64,000 nucleotides of DNA, taken from assembly GCF_001427285.1 (NCBI RefSeq), contig NZ_LMFV01000002.1, positions 33,280-97,279 of the forward strand, given 5' to 3'. Position 1 is the first letter of the stretch; each line of letters starts with the position of its first letter. Below are positions 46,379-55,249 of the stretch, one piece after another. Under the pieces are notes generated by a model. The model had not been told where the DNA came from and made no database searches. It saw only the letters and a program-made list of their open reading frames with translations. This DNA is from Mesorhizobium sp. Root552. GTDB taxonomy: Bacteria > Pseudomonadota > Alphaproteobacteria > Rhizobiales > Rhizobiaceae. The position numbers and the translations under genes were made by a program.

Positions 46379-46404
46379 AACGTGCAAGGGGCCTGATTTA
46401 TTCC
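46379..46404 (-). promoter_or_regulatory. Candidate ECF-type promoter of the sigma/anti-sigma operon
   Basis: On the minus strand GGAAT (46404-46400) and CGTT (46382-46379) are separated by exactly 17 bp. This matches the alphaproteobacterial EcfG-type consensus GGAAC-N16/17-CGTT with one mismatch. It lies about 110 bp upstream of the sigma gene start. Confidence 0.55.
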
Positions 46405-46444
46405 AACTACCCCGAAAAGCAAGGTTTTGCACTATCGGAGTGCC

Positions 46445-49174
46445 TCAACCGGCCTTCGCGGCCCGCGTCAAAAGCCGCTGGTAGAACAGGCCGATGCCAA
46501 TCAGGACGGCACCCAGCCCAATGAACGACAGCGCCCGCAGTACGCCCTCCAGTTCCGACATGTCGAACAGGAACACCTTGAGCACGGCGATGGCGATCAG
46601 GGCTGCGGAAGCGATGCGCAACACCTGCGAGCGCAGCCGCACCCCGCCGGCCAAAAGGGCCACGCCCATGACCAACCACAATGCGGAATAGCTGTAGGTT
46701 TCGATCTGCTCCATGCCGCTCCACAGCGCGATGAACTCGCCCTTGAACAGCCGCCGCACTGAGAGCGTCGCATAGGCGAACAGGAGCAAGGCCGCCACCG
46801 CCGCCAGCATGGCCGAATACCAGTAGGGCCGCTTGTCGCGCGCATAGAGCGCCAGCACGCCGGCCGCTATCGCAGGCAGTAGGTATGCCAGGAACAACAG
46901 GTTGAACACCGGAATGCGCCCGGTCGATTCATCGGTGAACAGCGGGTTCAGCACAGCAAAGTGCTGGCCAAGAATGAACAGCACCGACACCACGCCGGCG
47001 GCAAGCGAGCCATAGCGCAGCACCGAGCTTGGCGAGCGCATGTCCAGCGCCACCAATATTGCGCCGGCACCCAGCGCGATCAGCGTGTAGATTGCCTGCT
47101 CGGCCAGCGTCGGCACGCCCGCATCGATAACGCCGCCATGCATGGCGTGGCGCACCAGCATGGCCAGCGTCAGAAGCCCGCACAGCGCCGCCATCGCCTC
47201 CATGATCAGGCGCGGCCGGCCGTTCGTCGTGCGCGCAAGCTGCCAGGCTGCGAAGCCGAAGGCCAGCGCCGGCACGCCGTAGCCGGGCAACAGCCAATTG
47301 AACACAGGCGTGCGCGACAGGAACTCGGCGCCGACAATCGTCGGATCGAAGGCGATGCGTGCCAGAACGGCAACCGCAGCACCCGCCGACAGCCAACCCA
47401 GCACCGGATATCTGCGCCAACGGGTGGCGAGCGCCGGAACGATTGCGGCCGCGCCCAGGAGCACCGTGGTCATGCCCGAACCGAAGGCCATGTGGATCAT
47501 CAACAGCGCCGCCACGCCCGCGCCGATCAGCGCGAAAGACACCGCAAGGCCTCCAAAGAGAGGAGGTCGTTTGCTGCGCGCAATCCATTCCGCGCCGGCG
47601 GTGAAGCCAACAAGCAAGGCCAATGCGATCAACGCGCGGAGGAAATCCCTGTCGATGTCGCCGAAGGCGATCCAAAGCGAAAGCAGGATCACGAGCGGAG
47701 CGGTGACGCCCCAGAACGCCCACGAGGCGGCTCTGTTCGGGTTCGACGCCGCCAGCCGGTGTGCCGACCAGAAGCCCGTGCCGATGAAGACGATACCGAG
47801 CAGGATGCCGATTGGACGCATCTGGCCATCGGCCCTAACGGCTGTCATGCCGTCCACTGAAAGGTAGCCATTGGACAGGTCGAGCCAAAGCGAATCCAGC
47901 GGCATCAGGAACAGATAGGCCAAGGCGGCAACGATACCTGCGCCGTGCAACAATGCCACCGCGCCGCGCCTGTAGAGTGCCGCCGCAACCATCGCAATGA
48001 GGATGATTGCTGCCCATGCAGGCCCGCCTTGGGCAAGAGAATCGGTGGCGCTGAACATGACGAGCGCGGAAAGGCCAAGGAAGAATGCTACCGCAACGCT
48101 TGGCCAACCGACCCTGCCCTCACCGTCGTCGCCAGTCAGCCACAGGAACACAAGCACGGCCAGCGTCACTACGCTGATGAACATCAACACGGCAAAGTCG
48201 AGTTGCGGCGTCTCGGCCATGTAGAGCAAGGTCCAAAGGCCGGTGCCGACGAAGGCTGCCGTCATCAGCAGCGCCCAGCGGCGGATGCGCGCGATGGCGC
48301 CGGTCGCGGCAAGCACGATCGCCAGATAGCCGAACAAGGCCCAGGCGTTGGGCGACTGCGAGGAAACGAGCATCGGCGTCGCCAGCGCGCCAAGCAGGCC
48401 GATGCCGGCCAACGCCTGCCCGTGGACAAGTGCAGCCGCAATCGTCGCGATGCCGATTATGCCCAGCAGGGTGAAGGCGAGGCCCGGTCCGATAAAGCCA
48501 TAGACGCCGTGCGCGGCATAGATCGCGCCGAAAAGGGTAAAGGCCCCTGCCGCCGTCAGGATCGCCGGGATATACGCTCCGGCAGCACCCTGCACCGGTA
48601 CCTTGAAACCGGTTCGGCGGATGAATTCGCCGCCCGCGACCATGACGAGGCCGAGGATCGAAGCCATGGTCAGCCGCACGCCCGGGCCGAATACGCCCGC
48701 TTCGATCGTGTACTTCACCAGAAACAGGCCGCCGAGCGCCAGCGCGATGCCGCCGACCCAAACCGCCCAGCGCGTGCCGAGTGCGGTTTCGATATCCCGC
48801 GGTTTCGCCGACGCAGACGCGGCGCTCGCAGTGGCTTCCTGCGCATCTTCATCAGGAGTCCGGGCACGCCAATTCCACGGCCCTACCGCTGGCTCTGCCT
48901 TATCCTCATCAATGGGTGGCGGTTCGGAAGCCTTGCCGCCTCCGGTTGCGGCTTCGACTGCCGCAGCCTGCGCAACCGTGCCTTCAGGCAGATCGGCATC
49001 CTTCGGGAGTTCTTTCGCCACGGCCGCCGGTTCCGCCGCAGCGGCCACCGGTGCATGGCCGGCCAAAGCCTCCCTCACCGCGGCCAGATCGCTCTCTATG
49101 CGCTTGATGCGTTTGTGCTGCCGCGTCGTTACAACGAACAGCACGATGATCGCGATGATGCCGATCTCGAACAT
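46445..49174 (-). CDS. DUF2339 polytopic membrane protein
   Basis: 909-aa protein. A first short membrane helix (residues 4-18) is followed by a coiled-coil and Ala/Pro/Glu-rich cytoplasmic-type linker (about 20-130), then more than twenty hydrophobic helices, starting W-A-V-W-V-G-G-I-A-L-A-L-G-G-L-F-L-V-K-Y. This is the DUF2339 family, whose function is unknown; it occurs widely in Proteobacteria. It lies between recO and the sigma/anti-sigma operon, all on the minus strand. Confidence 0.87.
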   Translation of the reverse strand: MFEIGIIAIIVLFVVTTRQHKRIKRIESDLAAVREALAGHAPVAAAAEPAAVAKELPKDADLPEGTVAQAAAVEAATGGGKASEPPPIDEDKAEPAVGPWNWRARTPDEDAQEATASAASASAKPRDIETALGTRWAVWVGGIALALGGLFLVKYTIEAGVFGPGVRLTMASILGLVMVAGGEFIRRTGFKVPVQGAAGAYIPAILTAAGAFTLFGAIYAAHGVYGFIGPGLAFTLLGIIGIATIAAALVHGQALAGIGLLGALATPMLVSSQSPNAWALFGYLAIVLAATGAIARIRRWALLMTAAFVGTGLWTLLYMAETPQLDFAVLMFISVVTLAVLVFLWLTGDDGEGRVGWPSVAVAFFLGLSALVMFSATDSLAQGGPAWAAIILIAMVAAALYRRGAVALLHGAGIVAALAYLFLMPLDSLWLDLSNGYLSVDGMTAVRADGQMRPIGILLGIVFIGTGFWSAHRLAASNPNRAASWAFWGVTAPLVILLSLWIAFGDIDRDFLRALIALALLVGFTAGAEWIARSKRPPLFGGLAVSFALIGAGVAALLMIHMAFGSGMTTVLLGAAAIVPALATRWRRYPVLGWLSAGAAVAVLARIAFDPTIVGAEFLSRTPVFNWLLPGYGVPALAFGFAAWQLARTTNGRPRLIMEAMAALCGLLTLAMLVRHAMHGGVIDAGVPTLAEQAIYTLIALGAGAILVALDMRSPSSVLRYGSLAAGVVSVLFILGQHFAVLNPLFTDESTGRIPVFNLLFLAYLLPAIAAGVLALYARDKRPYWYSAMLAAVAALLLFAYATLSVRRLFKGEFIALWSGMEQIETYSYSALWLVMGVALLAGGVRLRSQVLRIASAALIAIAVLKVFLFDMSELEGVLRALSFIGLGAVLIGIGLFYQRLLTRAAKAG

Positions 49175-49293
49175 GCAGTCTCACACCATCAGCTTGCCAG
49201 GCACACGGCCAGATTGGTATCGAACACTTTTCGCAACCGAATGCCACCCGTCGCTGCGGATATGCTTAAGCGCCGCTTTCGCCATTTCAGCGC

Positions 49294-50055
49294 TCAAGCT
49301 GCCGTCTCTCCGGTAACCGCCGCCCGCCCGGCGAAATGCTTTCGCAGCGCCAGCAGGAAACCGGCGCGAGCGTCCGGCTGCTCGATCCCGCGCGGTTCAT
49401 AGACATGGCGGGTGAGGAAAAATCCGGTCAGCCGGAAAGCATCCTCCAGCGAGGCCGGATCGGCCCTGCGCCCCGCTCCGCGCTCCAGGAAGGCAGGCAG
49501 CGCCAGCATCTTGTCGCGCCAGGGTTCGCCGGCCTGCCGCGACACCGCCCGGCCCGACTTCGGCGAGACATAGGCCAGATCGTTGCGCGTGCCGGTCGCC
49601 GCGCATTCGCTGAGGTCGAGGCCGAAGCCCAGGCTGTCAAGCACCAGAAGCTCGAAGCGCGCCACCAGTTCGCCGGCGGCATCGGCATCGTCGAGATGCT
49701 CGACCATCACCATCAGCGTTTCATAAAGGCCGGGATGCGCGTCGCGTTCCGGCAAAAGCCGCAGATGCGCGGCCAGCACTTGCAGGCCGTAGACCGCAAC
49801 GGCGCTGTCCATCAGCCTCGCCGCGTTCATGTCCAGCGCCTCGGCCTGATAGATGCCGAGATGCTCGTCCAGCCGCGCGCGCCAGATCAGGTCGATGCGA
49901 TTGCCGGCCTGAAGCACCGGCTGCTGCTTGCGCGAACGGCCGCCGCGCACGAGGCCGAGATGGCGGCCGTGGGCGCGCGTCATCACTTCGAGGATGACGC
50001 TCGATTCGCCATGCCTGCGCTGCCCAAGTATGATTCCCTCGTCACGCCATTCCAT
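49294..50055 (-). CDS. recO: DNA repair protein RecO
   Basis: 253 aa. Mediator that loads RecA on SSB-coated DNA in the RecFOR pathway. N-terminal OB fold ([17 protein letters not shown]), then the helical domain with [20 protein letters not shown]. Only one of the usual zinc cysteines is obvious, which is common in Alphaproteobacteria. Usually directly follows era in related genomes; here a 203-aa AhpD-like gene and two repeats lie between. Confidence 0.93.
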   Translation of the reverse strand: MEWRDEGIILGQRRHGESSVILEVMTRAHGRHLGLVRGGRSRKQQPVLQAGNRIDLIWRARLDEHLGIYQAEALDMNAARLMDSAVAVYGLQVLAAHLRLLPERDAHPGLYETLMVMVEHLDDADAAGELVARFELLVLDSLGFGLDLSECAATGTRNDLAYVSPKSGRAVSRQAGEPWRDKMLALPAFLERGAGRRADPASLEDAFRLTGFFLTRHVYEPRGIEQPDARAGFLLALRKHFAGRAAVTGETAA

Positions 50056-50137
50056 CTTGCGAGCTTTGACGGCTTCGGTGGCGAAATCAAGCTGCGGCAG
50101 TCGGGCCGTCTGGCACCTCCAGCCACTCGACCTCTCC

Positions 50138-50258
50138 AGTTCAGGTCAGGGAGTGCCGAAAATGACGGGTTTCGAGAACCGGCGCGCAGTGTACCGTAAA
50201 GTACATGAGCACCGGAAGCGCAGAAAGCCGCCATTTGCAGGCCGCCCTCACCTGAACT
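50138..50258. repeat. RIME-like palindromic repeat, copy 2
   Basis: 121 bp bounded by AGTTCAGGT (50138-50146) and ACCTGAACT (50250-50258). Same internal blocks as the other copies, with the apical GTAC(..)GTAC dyad. It starts 1 bp beyond the stop of the AhpD-like gene on the minus strand. Confidence 0.82.
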
Positions 50259-50259
50259 G

Positions 50260-50871
50260 TTAGGCCGAGCGCGAGAGGTCGCAGCCGGCATCTATATCGC
50301 GGCCAACCACCAGCGCGCGCTTCAGATGCGGTTCGATCTCATGATAGACGCCGTCCGGCTGCGCGCCCAATGCATCGAGCGTCTTGCTGAAGAAGCAACG
50401 CACGGCAGCAGCGGCAACGATGTCGAAAATCTCGCCGTCGGAGATACCGCGCCGGCGCAGGTCATCCACGTCGCGTTCACTGACCGAAGTGGCATCGCGC
50501 ACCACCTTGGCGGCAAAGCGCATGATGGCCCGCTCGGTTTCGTTGAGCGGCGAGGTCTCGACATCCTCGACTACGGCCTGAAGCTCCGGCGCGGTGAAAT
50601 GGCCGTTGAGCAGGATGCTGCCGTGGGCGAGCATGCAGTAGGAACTGCGCAGTTCCTTGGCCGCAGCCATGGTGACAAGTTCATAGCGGCGCAAATCCAT
50701 GCCCGTTTTAATGCTGGCAAGAAGACCGTTCCAGGCTTCCATGACTTCGGGGCGATGGCTGAACGCCTTCACCATGTTGGGCAGATAGCCATAGCCGGCC
50801 TGCGCTCTGGCATACATCTGCGCTGTCTTGGAACCCGGGTCGCTTTCGGTCACGGTATTGATGTACGTCAT
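50260..50871 (-). CDS. AhpD-like / peroxidase-related protein
   Basis: 203 aa of the carboxymuconolactone-decarboxylase/AhpD superfamily (peroxidase-related subfamily). The redox site is S-S-Y-C-M-L-A-H-G, with a single Cys plus His instead of the C-x-x-C of true AhpD. This suggests alkylhydroperoxide or unknown dehydrogenase-coupled chemistry. The ATG at 50871 follows GGGAGGTG; an upstream frame to 50907 is rejected. The gene is bracketed by repeat copies 2 and 3. Confidence 0.83.
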   Translation of the reverse strand: MTYINTVTESDPGSKTAQMYARAQAGYGYLPNMVKAFSHRPEVMEAWNGLLASIKTGMDLRRYELVTMAAAKELRSSYCMLAHGSILLNGHFTAPELQAVVEDVETSPLNETERAIMRFAAKVVRDATSVSERDVDDLRRRGISDGEIFDIVAAAAVRCFFSKTLDALGAQPDGVYHEIEPHLKRALVVGRDIDAGCDLSRSA

Positions 50872-50992
50872 CGCGCACCTCCCGATCTGAGCAAGCCTTG
50901 CGAGCATAGCGCAAAACGGGTTCGGGCGGAACGGAATTGATGGCCGAGGCGGCGCTTGCAGGCCGGATTCCGGAAGAGGCTTCGCTGCGCCG

Positions 50993-51114
50993 ATGTTCAG
51001 GTCAGGGCGTGCCGGGAATGGCGGGCATCGAGAACCGGCGAGCAGTGTACGTAAAGTACATCATCACCGGAAGCGCAGGGGCCGCCTTTTGGCAGGCCGC
51101 CCTCACCCGAACAT
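50993..51114. repeat. RIME-like palindromic repeat, copy 3
   Basis: 122 bp bounded by ATGTTCAGGT (50993-51002) and ACCCGAACAT (51105-51114), with one mismatch between the arms. It overlaps the first base of the era stop codon on the minus strand. Direct-repeat partner of copy 2, about 730 bp away with the AhpD-like gene between. Confidence 0.82.
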
Positions 51115-52043
51115 CAACGGGGGAAATCCAGTCCCATCTCGCGATAGCGCTCGGGGTCGTTGCCCCAGTTCTCGCGCACCTTCACGAACAGGAACAGGTG
51201 CACCTTCTGTTCGAGGATTTCGCCGATCTCCTTGCGCGAAGCCTCGCCGATGGCGCGGATCGTCTCGCCCTTGTGGCCGAGCACGATCTTCTTCTGGCTG
51301 TCGCGCTCGACATAGATCACCTGCTCGATGCGCACCGAGCCATCCTTCTTCTCTTCCCACTTCTCGGTCTCGACATGGGAAGAATAAGGCAGTTCCTGAT
51401 GCAGCCTGAGGTACAGCTTCTCGCGGGTTATTTCCGCCGCAAGCTGGCGCATCGGCAGGTCGGAGATCTGGTCTTCCGGATAATACCACGGGCCAGCCGC
51501 CAGCTTTTGCGCCAGATAGTCGAGCAGGTCCTTGCAGCCGGAACCGGTCAGCGCCGACACCATGAAGGTGCCCTGGAAGGGAACGCGCTCGTTCGCCACC
51601 TTGGCAAGCGCCAGCAGCGCCTCGGGCTTCACACGGTCGACCTTGTTGAGGATCAGCACCATCGGCTGCTGCACATCCTTCAGCCGCTCGAGAATGGCAT
51701 CGGCGTCGCCCTTGATGCCGCGCTCGGCGTCGATCAGCACCAGCACGACGTCGGCATCCTTGGCCCCGCCCCAGGCGGTGGTGACCATCGCGGTGTCCAG
51801 CCTTCGGCGCGGCTTGAAGATGCCGGGCGTATCGACGAACACGATCTGCGCCGTGCCGTGGGTGGCGATGCCGCGCACCAGCGCCCGCGTCGTCTGCACC
51901 TTGTGCGTCACGATGGAGACCTTGGTGCCGACAAGCTGGTTGACCAGCGTCGACTTGCCGGCATTCGGCGCACCGATCAGTGCCACAAAACCGGAGCGGG
52001 TCGCGGGTGTCTCGCCTGCCGGCATGTCTTCATCGGCGCTCAT
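51114..52043 (-). CDS. era: GTPase Era
   Basis: 309-aa GTPase needed for 16S rRNA maturation and 30S assembly. G-domain motifs: G1 G-A-P-N-A-G-K-S-T, G3 D-T-P-G, G4 N-K-V-D; C-terminal KH domain with V-I-Y-V-E-R-D-S-Q-K and G-H-K-G-E-T-I-R-A-I-G. ATGA overlap with rnc upstream; repeat copy 3 begins at its stop. Confidence 0.97.
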   Translation of the reverse strand: MSADEDMPAGETPATRSGFVALIGAPNAGKSTLVNQLVGTKVSIVTHKVQTTRALVRGIATHGTAQIVFVDTPGIFKPRRRLDTAMVTTAWGGAKDADVVLVLIDAERGIKGDADAILERLKDVQQPMVLILNKVDRVKPEALLALAKVANERVPFQGTFMVSALTGSGCKDLLDYLAQKLAAGPWYYPEDQISDLPMRQLAAEITREKLYLRLHQELPYSSHVETEKWEEKKDGSVRIEQVIYVERDSQKKIVLGHKGETIRAIGEASRKEIGEILEQKVHLFLFVKVRENWGNDPERYREMGLDFPR

Positions 52044-52765
52044 GCGGCACTCCCTTCAACCGACCATACACCCTCGCGCACTAGAAGGGCTGCCGCGGCA
52101 GCCTGCTCGGCCTCGCGCTTGGAGCGGCCCTTGCCTTGGGCGGGATCGAACCTGCCCACCTTCACCGTCACCGTGAAGACCGGATCGTGGTCCGGCCCCT
52201 CGCGGCTGTCGATCTGGTAGGCCGGCGTGTCGCCCGCAGCCTGGTGCGCCCATTCCTGCAATTCCGTCTTGGGGTCGCGCCGGGCGGTCGCCATGGCGCG
52301 CGAACGCGGCATCCAGTAGCGATGGATGAAGCTCCTCGCCGCCTCCAGCCCGCCATCGAGATAGAGCGCTGCAATCAGCGATTCCAGCGCATCGGCGCGC
52401 AGGTTGACGCGCTTGCGCTCAGCCAGGTTGCGCACGTCGGAACCAGCCCGGATCAGTTCGGGCAGGCCGATCTCCTCGGCAATCTCCGACAATGCCTCGG
52501 CATTTACCAACGCATTGAGACGCAACGACAATTCGCCTTCGACCGCGTTCGGATAGGCCGCCAGCAACATGTCGGCAACCACCAGCCCAAGCACGCGGTC
52601 GCCAAGGAACTCGAAGCGCTCGTAGTCGATCCCGGCATGGGCGCTGCGGGCGCTGGCATGGGTCAACGCGCGCTGCAGGCGCTGGGTGTCGCGGAACGCA
52701 TGGCCGGTCCGCTCGTACAGCGCTTCGGCGAGCGCGTCAGCGGTCAGCCGTTTTGCCGTCGCCAT
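52040..52765 (-). CDS. rnc: Ribonuclease III
   Basis: 241-aa double-strand-specific RNase that processes rRNA precursors. Catalytic region E-R-F-E-F-L-G-D-R-V-L-G near the start, with the second Glu/Asp set around D-A-L-E-S-L-I-A-A-L-Y-L-D. A double-strand RNA binding domain at the end includes G-K-G-R-S-K-R-E-A-E-Q-A-A-A-A. The ATG at 52765 is one base past the lepB stop; the longer open frame to 52906 overlaps lepB and is rejected. Confidence 0.96.
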   Translation of the reverse strand: MATAKRLTADALAEALYERTGHAFRDTQRLQRALTHASARSAHAGIDYERFEFLGDRVLGLVVADMLLAAYPNAVEGELSLRLNALVNAEALSEIAEEIGLPELIRAGSDVRNLAERKRVNLRADALESLIAALYLDGGLEAARSFIHRYWMPRSRAMATARRDPKTELQEWAHQAAGDTPAYQIDSREGPDHDPVFTVTVKVGRFDPAQGKGRSKREAEQAAAAALLVREGVWSVEGSAA

Positions 52766-52766
52766 C

Positions 52767-53516
52767 TCAGTGGATGAAGTTGAACAGGCGTCCGATACGC
52801 ATATCGGTCGGCCATTTCCAGATTTCGAGCGGGCTCGACCCGTCGGCAATCGAGAAGAAGATGATATTGGCGCGCCCGACCAGGTTTTCGTTCGGCACGT
52901 AGCCAACGGTGAACCGGCTGTCGCTGGAGTTGTCGCGGTTGTCGCCCATCATGAAATAATGGCCGGCCGGCACCTCGAACGCCTGCGTATCGTCGCCGAT
53001 GCCGTTCTGGGTCAGGTCGAGCGTATCGTAGCTTACGCCATTGGGCAGAGTCTCGCGGTAGACATCGACCGGGCGGGCGACCTCGGTGATGTCGGCATTG
53101 TCGATCTGGCCGACCTTCTCGCGCGCCACGGCCGCGTCGTTGATGAAAAGCTGGCCGCCCTTCATCTGGATCTTGTCGCCGGGCAGGCCGATCACTCGCT
53201 TGATGTAGTCGATCGACGGATTCGGCGGGAACTTGAACACCACGACATCGCCGCGCTCAGGCTCTCCGCCCCAGATGCGGCCGGAAAACAGGTTGGGGGA
53301 GAACGGCAGCGAATAACGCGAATAGCCGTAGGCCCACTTGGTCACGAACAGATAGTCGCCTTCCAGCAAGGTCGGACGCATCGAGCCCGAAGGAATCGAA
53401 AAAGGCTGGAAAAGAAGCGTGCGGATAACCAGCGCCAGAAGCAGCGCCTGAACGATGACGCTGACGGTCTCGCCAAGCCCGCCGGATTTCTTCTCGGATT
53501 TGTCAACCACGCTCAT
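52767..53516 (-). CDS. lepB: Signal peptidase I
   Basis: 249-aa inner-membrane protease that removes signal peptides. One N-terminal membrane helix (about residues 15-38) precedes the catalytic Ser (P-S-G-S-M-R-P-T) and Lys (Y-I-K-R-V-I-G-L-P-G-D), with the G-D-N-R-D-N-S-S-D-S-R box E. Start taken as 53516 because GAGGA lies 5 bp upstream; an ATG at 53531 is also in frame. Translated just before rnc. Confidence 0.95.
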   Translation of the reverse strand: MSVVDKSEKKSGGLGETVSVIVQALLLALVIRTLLFQPFSIPSGSMRPTLLEGDYLFVTKWAYGYSRYSLPFSPNLFSGRIWGGEPERGDVVVFKFPPNPSIDYIKRVIGLPGDKIQMKGGQLFINDAAVAREKVGQIDNADITEVARPVDVYRETLPNGVSYDTLDLTQNGIGDDTQAFEVPAGHYFMMGDNRDNSSDSRFTVGYVPNENLVGRANIIFFSIADGSSPLEIWKWPTDMRIGRLFNFIH

Positions 53517-53592
53517 GTCGTCCTCGTTCATGCGTTGGTTCTATAAGGGCTGAACGTGCTGGGAGCAACGTCGCGGTGGTCGCACGGGATCA

Positions 53593-54021
53593 CTATGCCT
53601 TTACGAGCCACTGTGGCGTTTGCGTGACCGGCAGCGCCTCGATGATGACGAAAGCCTGGGCCAGTGGAAAATCGTCGGTGATCGTCAGGTGGATCGCGGC
53701 TTGGTGACCCGCCGGCAGGATTTTCGCCAGCCGCTCGGCAGCACCGCCGGTCAGGGCCATGGTCGGCTTGCCGCTCGGCAGGTTGGCAACGCCCATGTCG
53801 CGCCAGAACACCCCTTGGGAAATGCCGGTCCCCAGCGCCTTGGCGCAGGCTTCCTTGGCGGCGAATCGCTTGGCATAGGAAGCGGCACGCTGCCGCCTGC
53901 CCTCCGAACGCGCCTGCTCGACATCGGTGTAGATACGCTGCACGAAGCGCTCGCCATAGCGCTCCAGCGATTTTTCCACCCGTCGAATGTCGATGAGATC
54001 GCTGCCGATGCCGATGATCAT
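53593..54021 (-). CDS. acpS: Holo-[acyl-carrier-protein] synthase
   Basis: 142-aa phosphopantetheinyl transferase that activates acyl carrier protein for fatty-acid synthesis. Metal and CoA site: [15 protein letters not shown] at the start and [13 protein letters not shown]. Its ATG overlaps the DUF2062 stop (ATGA), and it is followed by lepB. Confidence 0.95.
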   Translation of the reverse strand: MIIGIGSDLIDIRRVEKSLERYGERFVQRIYTDVEQARSEGRRQRAASYAKRFAAKEACAKALGTGISQGVFWRDMGVANLPSGKPTMALTGGAAERLAKILPAGHQAAIHLTITDDFPLAQAFVIIEALPVTQTPQWLVKA

Positions 54022-54605
54022 CGTGAGGCGGAACCGATCTTGCCGCCCGTTCCGAGCGCCGGATGCCCGCCTGCCCGCTCAGCCAGCCGCTTGCGCCGCT
54101 GCTCGCGAAACACCGTCATGCCCCAGCGCGTAACGCCGTAGGCCAAAAGGCCGGCTGCGAGGCCGAGCGGAACCGCGCCTATCGCCATCGGCTTCAGGAT
54201 CGGGTTCCACAATTCGGCAAAGCTCAGGTCGTGCAGCATGGCGCCGAGATGCGCCGGCGGGCCGCCTGCGTTCTCGTGCAGGATCAGCTTGCCCGTTTCG
54301 TAGGACGCACCCCACAGCACCGGCACGGTCAGCGGATTGCCAAGCGTCGTGCCAAGCGCTGCCGCCACCATGTTTCCGGCAATCAGCCAGGACACGATTG
54401 CGGCGATGACGAAGTGGATGCCGATGGGAAAGAACGAAGCAAACACGCCGGCCGCGACGCCCGCGGCGACCGCGTGCGGCGTCGCCTTCAACCTCAGTAT
54501 CCGCTTGGCGAAATAGCGCAGCGATCGCGAGATCGAGCGGCGCGGCCACAGCCAGATACGCACCTTCTGGCCAAAACTCTCAGTTTCCCTGCGCTTGAAA
54601 AGCAT
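54018..54605 (-). CDS. DUF2062 membrane protein
   Basis: 195 aa with three membrane helices in the middle. The family feature is [19 protein letters not shown] with [11 protein letters not shown]. The family is of unknown function but is regularly found between pyrE and acpS in Rhizobiales. Coupled to acpS by ATGA. Confidence 0.88.
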   Translation of the reverse strand: MLFKRRETESFGQKVRIWLWPRRSISRSLRYFAKRILRLKATPHAVAAGVAAGVFASFFPIGIHFVIAAIVSWLIAGNMVAAALGTTLGNPLTVPVLWGASYETGKLILHENAGGPPAHLGAMLHDLSFAELWNPILKPMAIGAVPLGLAAGLLAYGVTRWGMTVFREQRRKRLAERAGGHPALGTGGKIGSASR

Positions 54606-54622
54606 TCGACAGGCACTCAGCG

Positions 54623-55201
54623 TCAGATATTGCGGCTGCCGGGTTTAACGGCCGGGATTGCGGCAAGTTCCGGCGGCAGATTGTCCGCAGGATACGCCGG
54701 AACTTCATATTCCGCGAGGGCAATCAGGGGCACACCCACGTCGGTTTTGCCGGCGGAACGGTCGATGATGCACGCCGCGGCCGCAACCTCGGCGCCAAGG
54801 TCGCGCAGGCACTCGATTGTCTCGCGGATCGACAAGCCGGTGGTCACGATGTCCTCGACGATGACGACACGCGCGCCCTTCTCCATCTCGAAGCGCCGCA
54901 GCCTGAAAACGCCTTGCTCGCGCTCGACCCAGATCGCCGGAACGCCGAGATGGCGCGAGGTCTCATAGGCAGGGATCAGGCCGCCCACGGCAGGCCCGAC
55001 AACGTAGTCGATACGGCCCGGAACCGCCGCGCGGATCTTTGCGGCCAGCGCCTTGCACAGCTTCTCTGTCTTGTCCGCATGCATGAAAACACGGGCTTTC
55101 TGGAGGAAAACCGGGCTCCTCAAGCCTGAAGTCAGGATGAAGTGCCCTTCCAGCACGGCTCCTGCGGAACGAAAAACATCGAGCACTTCATTGGTATTCA
55201 T
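54623..55201 (-). CDS. pyrE: Orotate phosphoribosyltransferase
   Basis: 192-aa enzyme joining orotate to PRPP in pyrimidine synthesis. The PRPP-binding motif [13 protein letters not shown] is present, and [12 protein letters not shown] marks the orotate side. Bacillus-type short form. Between the stringent-response gene rsh and DUF2062 in one minus-strand run. Confidence 0.95.
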   Translation of the reverse strand: MNTNEVLDVFRSAGAVLEGHFILTSGLRSPVFLQKARVFMHADKTEKLCKALAAKIRAAVPGRIDYVVGPAVGGLIPAYETSRHLGVPAIWVEREQGVFRLRRFEMEKGARVVIVEDIVTTGLSIRETIECLRDLGAEVAAAACIIDRSAGKTDVGVPLIALAEYEVPAYPADNLPPELAAIPAVKPGSRNI

Positions 55202-55249
55202 GCCTTGCCTATCCAGTTCGAGTCGCCTTGCGGGCGTTTGCTTCAGCGG

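Noticed and set aside
47945..49402. 485-aa + strand open frame opposite DUF2339
   Set aside because: Antisense shadow; no ribosome-binding site or domain, and DUF2339 is intact.
50941..52220. 427-aa + strand frame including repeat copy 3 and antisense of era
   Set aside because: Starts inside intergenic DNA, passes through the repeat and then follows era antisense; a shadow frame.
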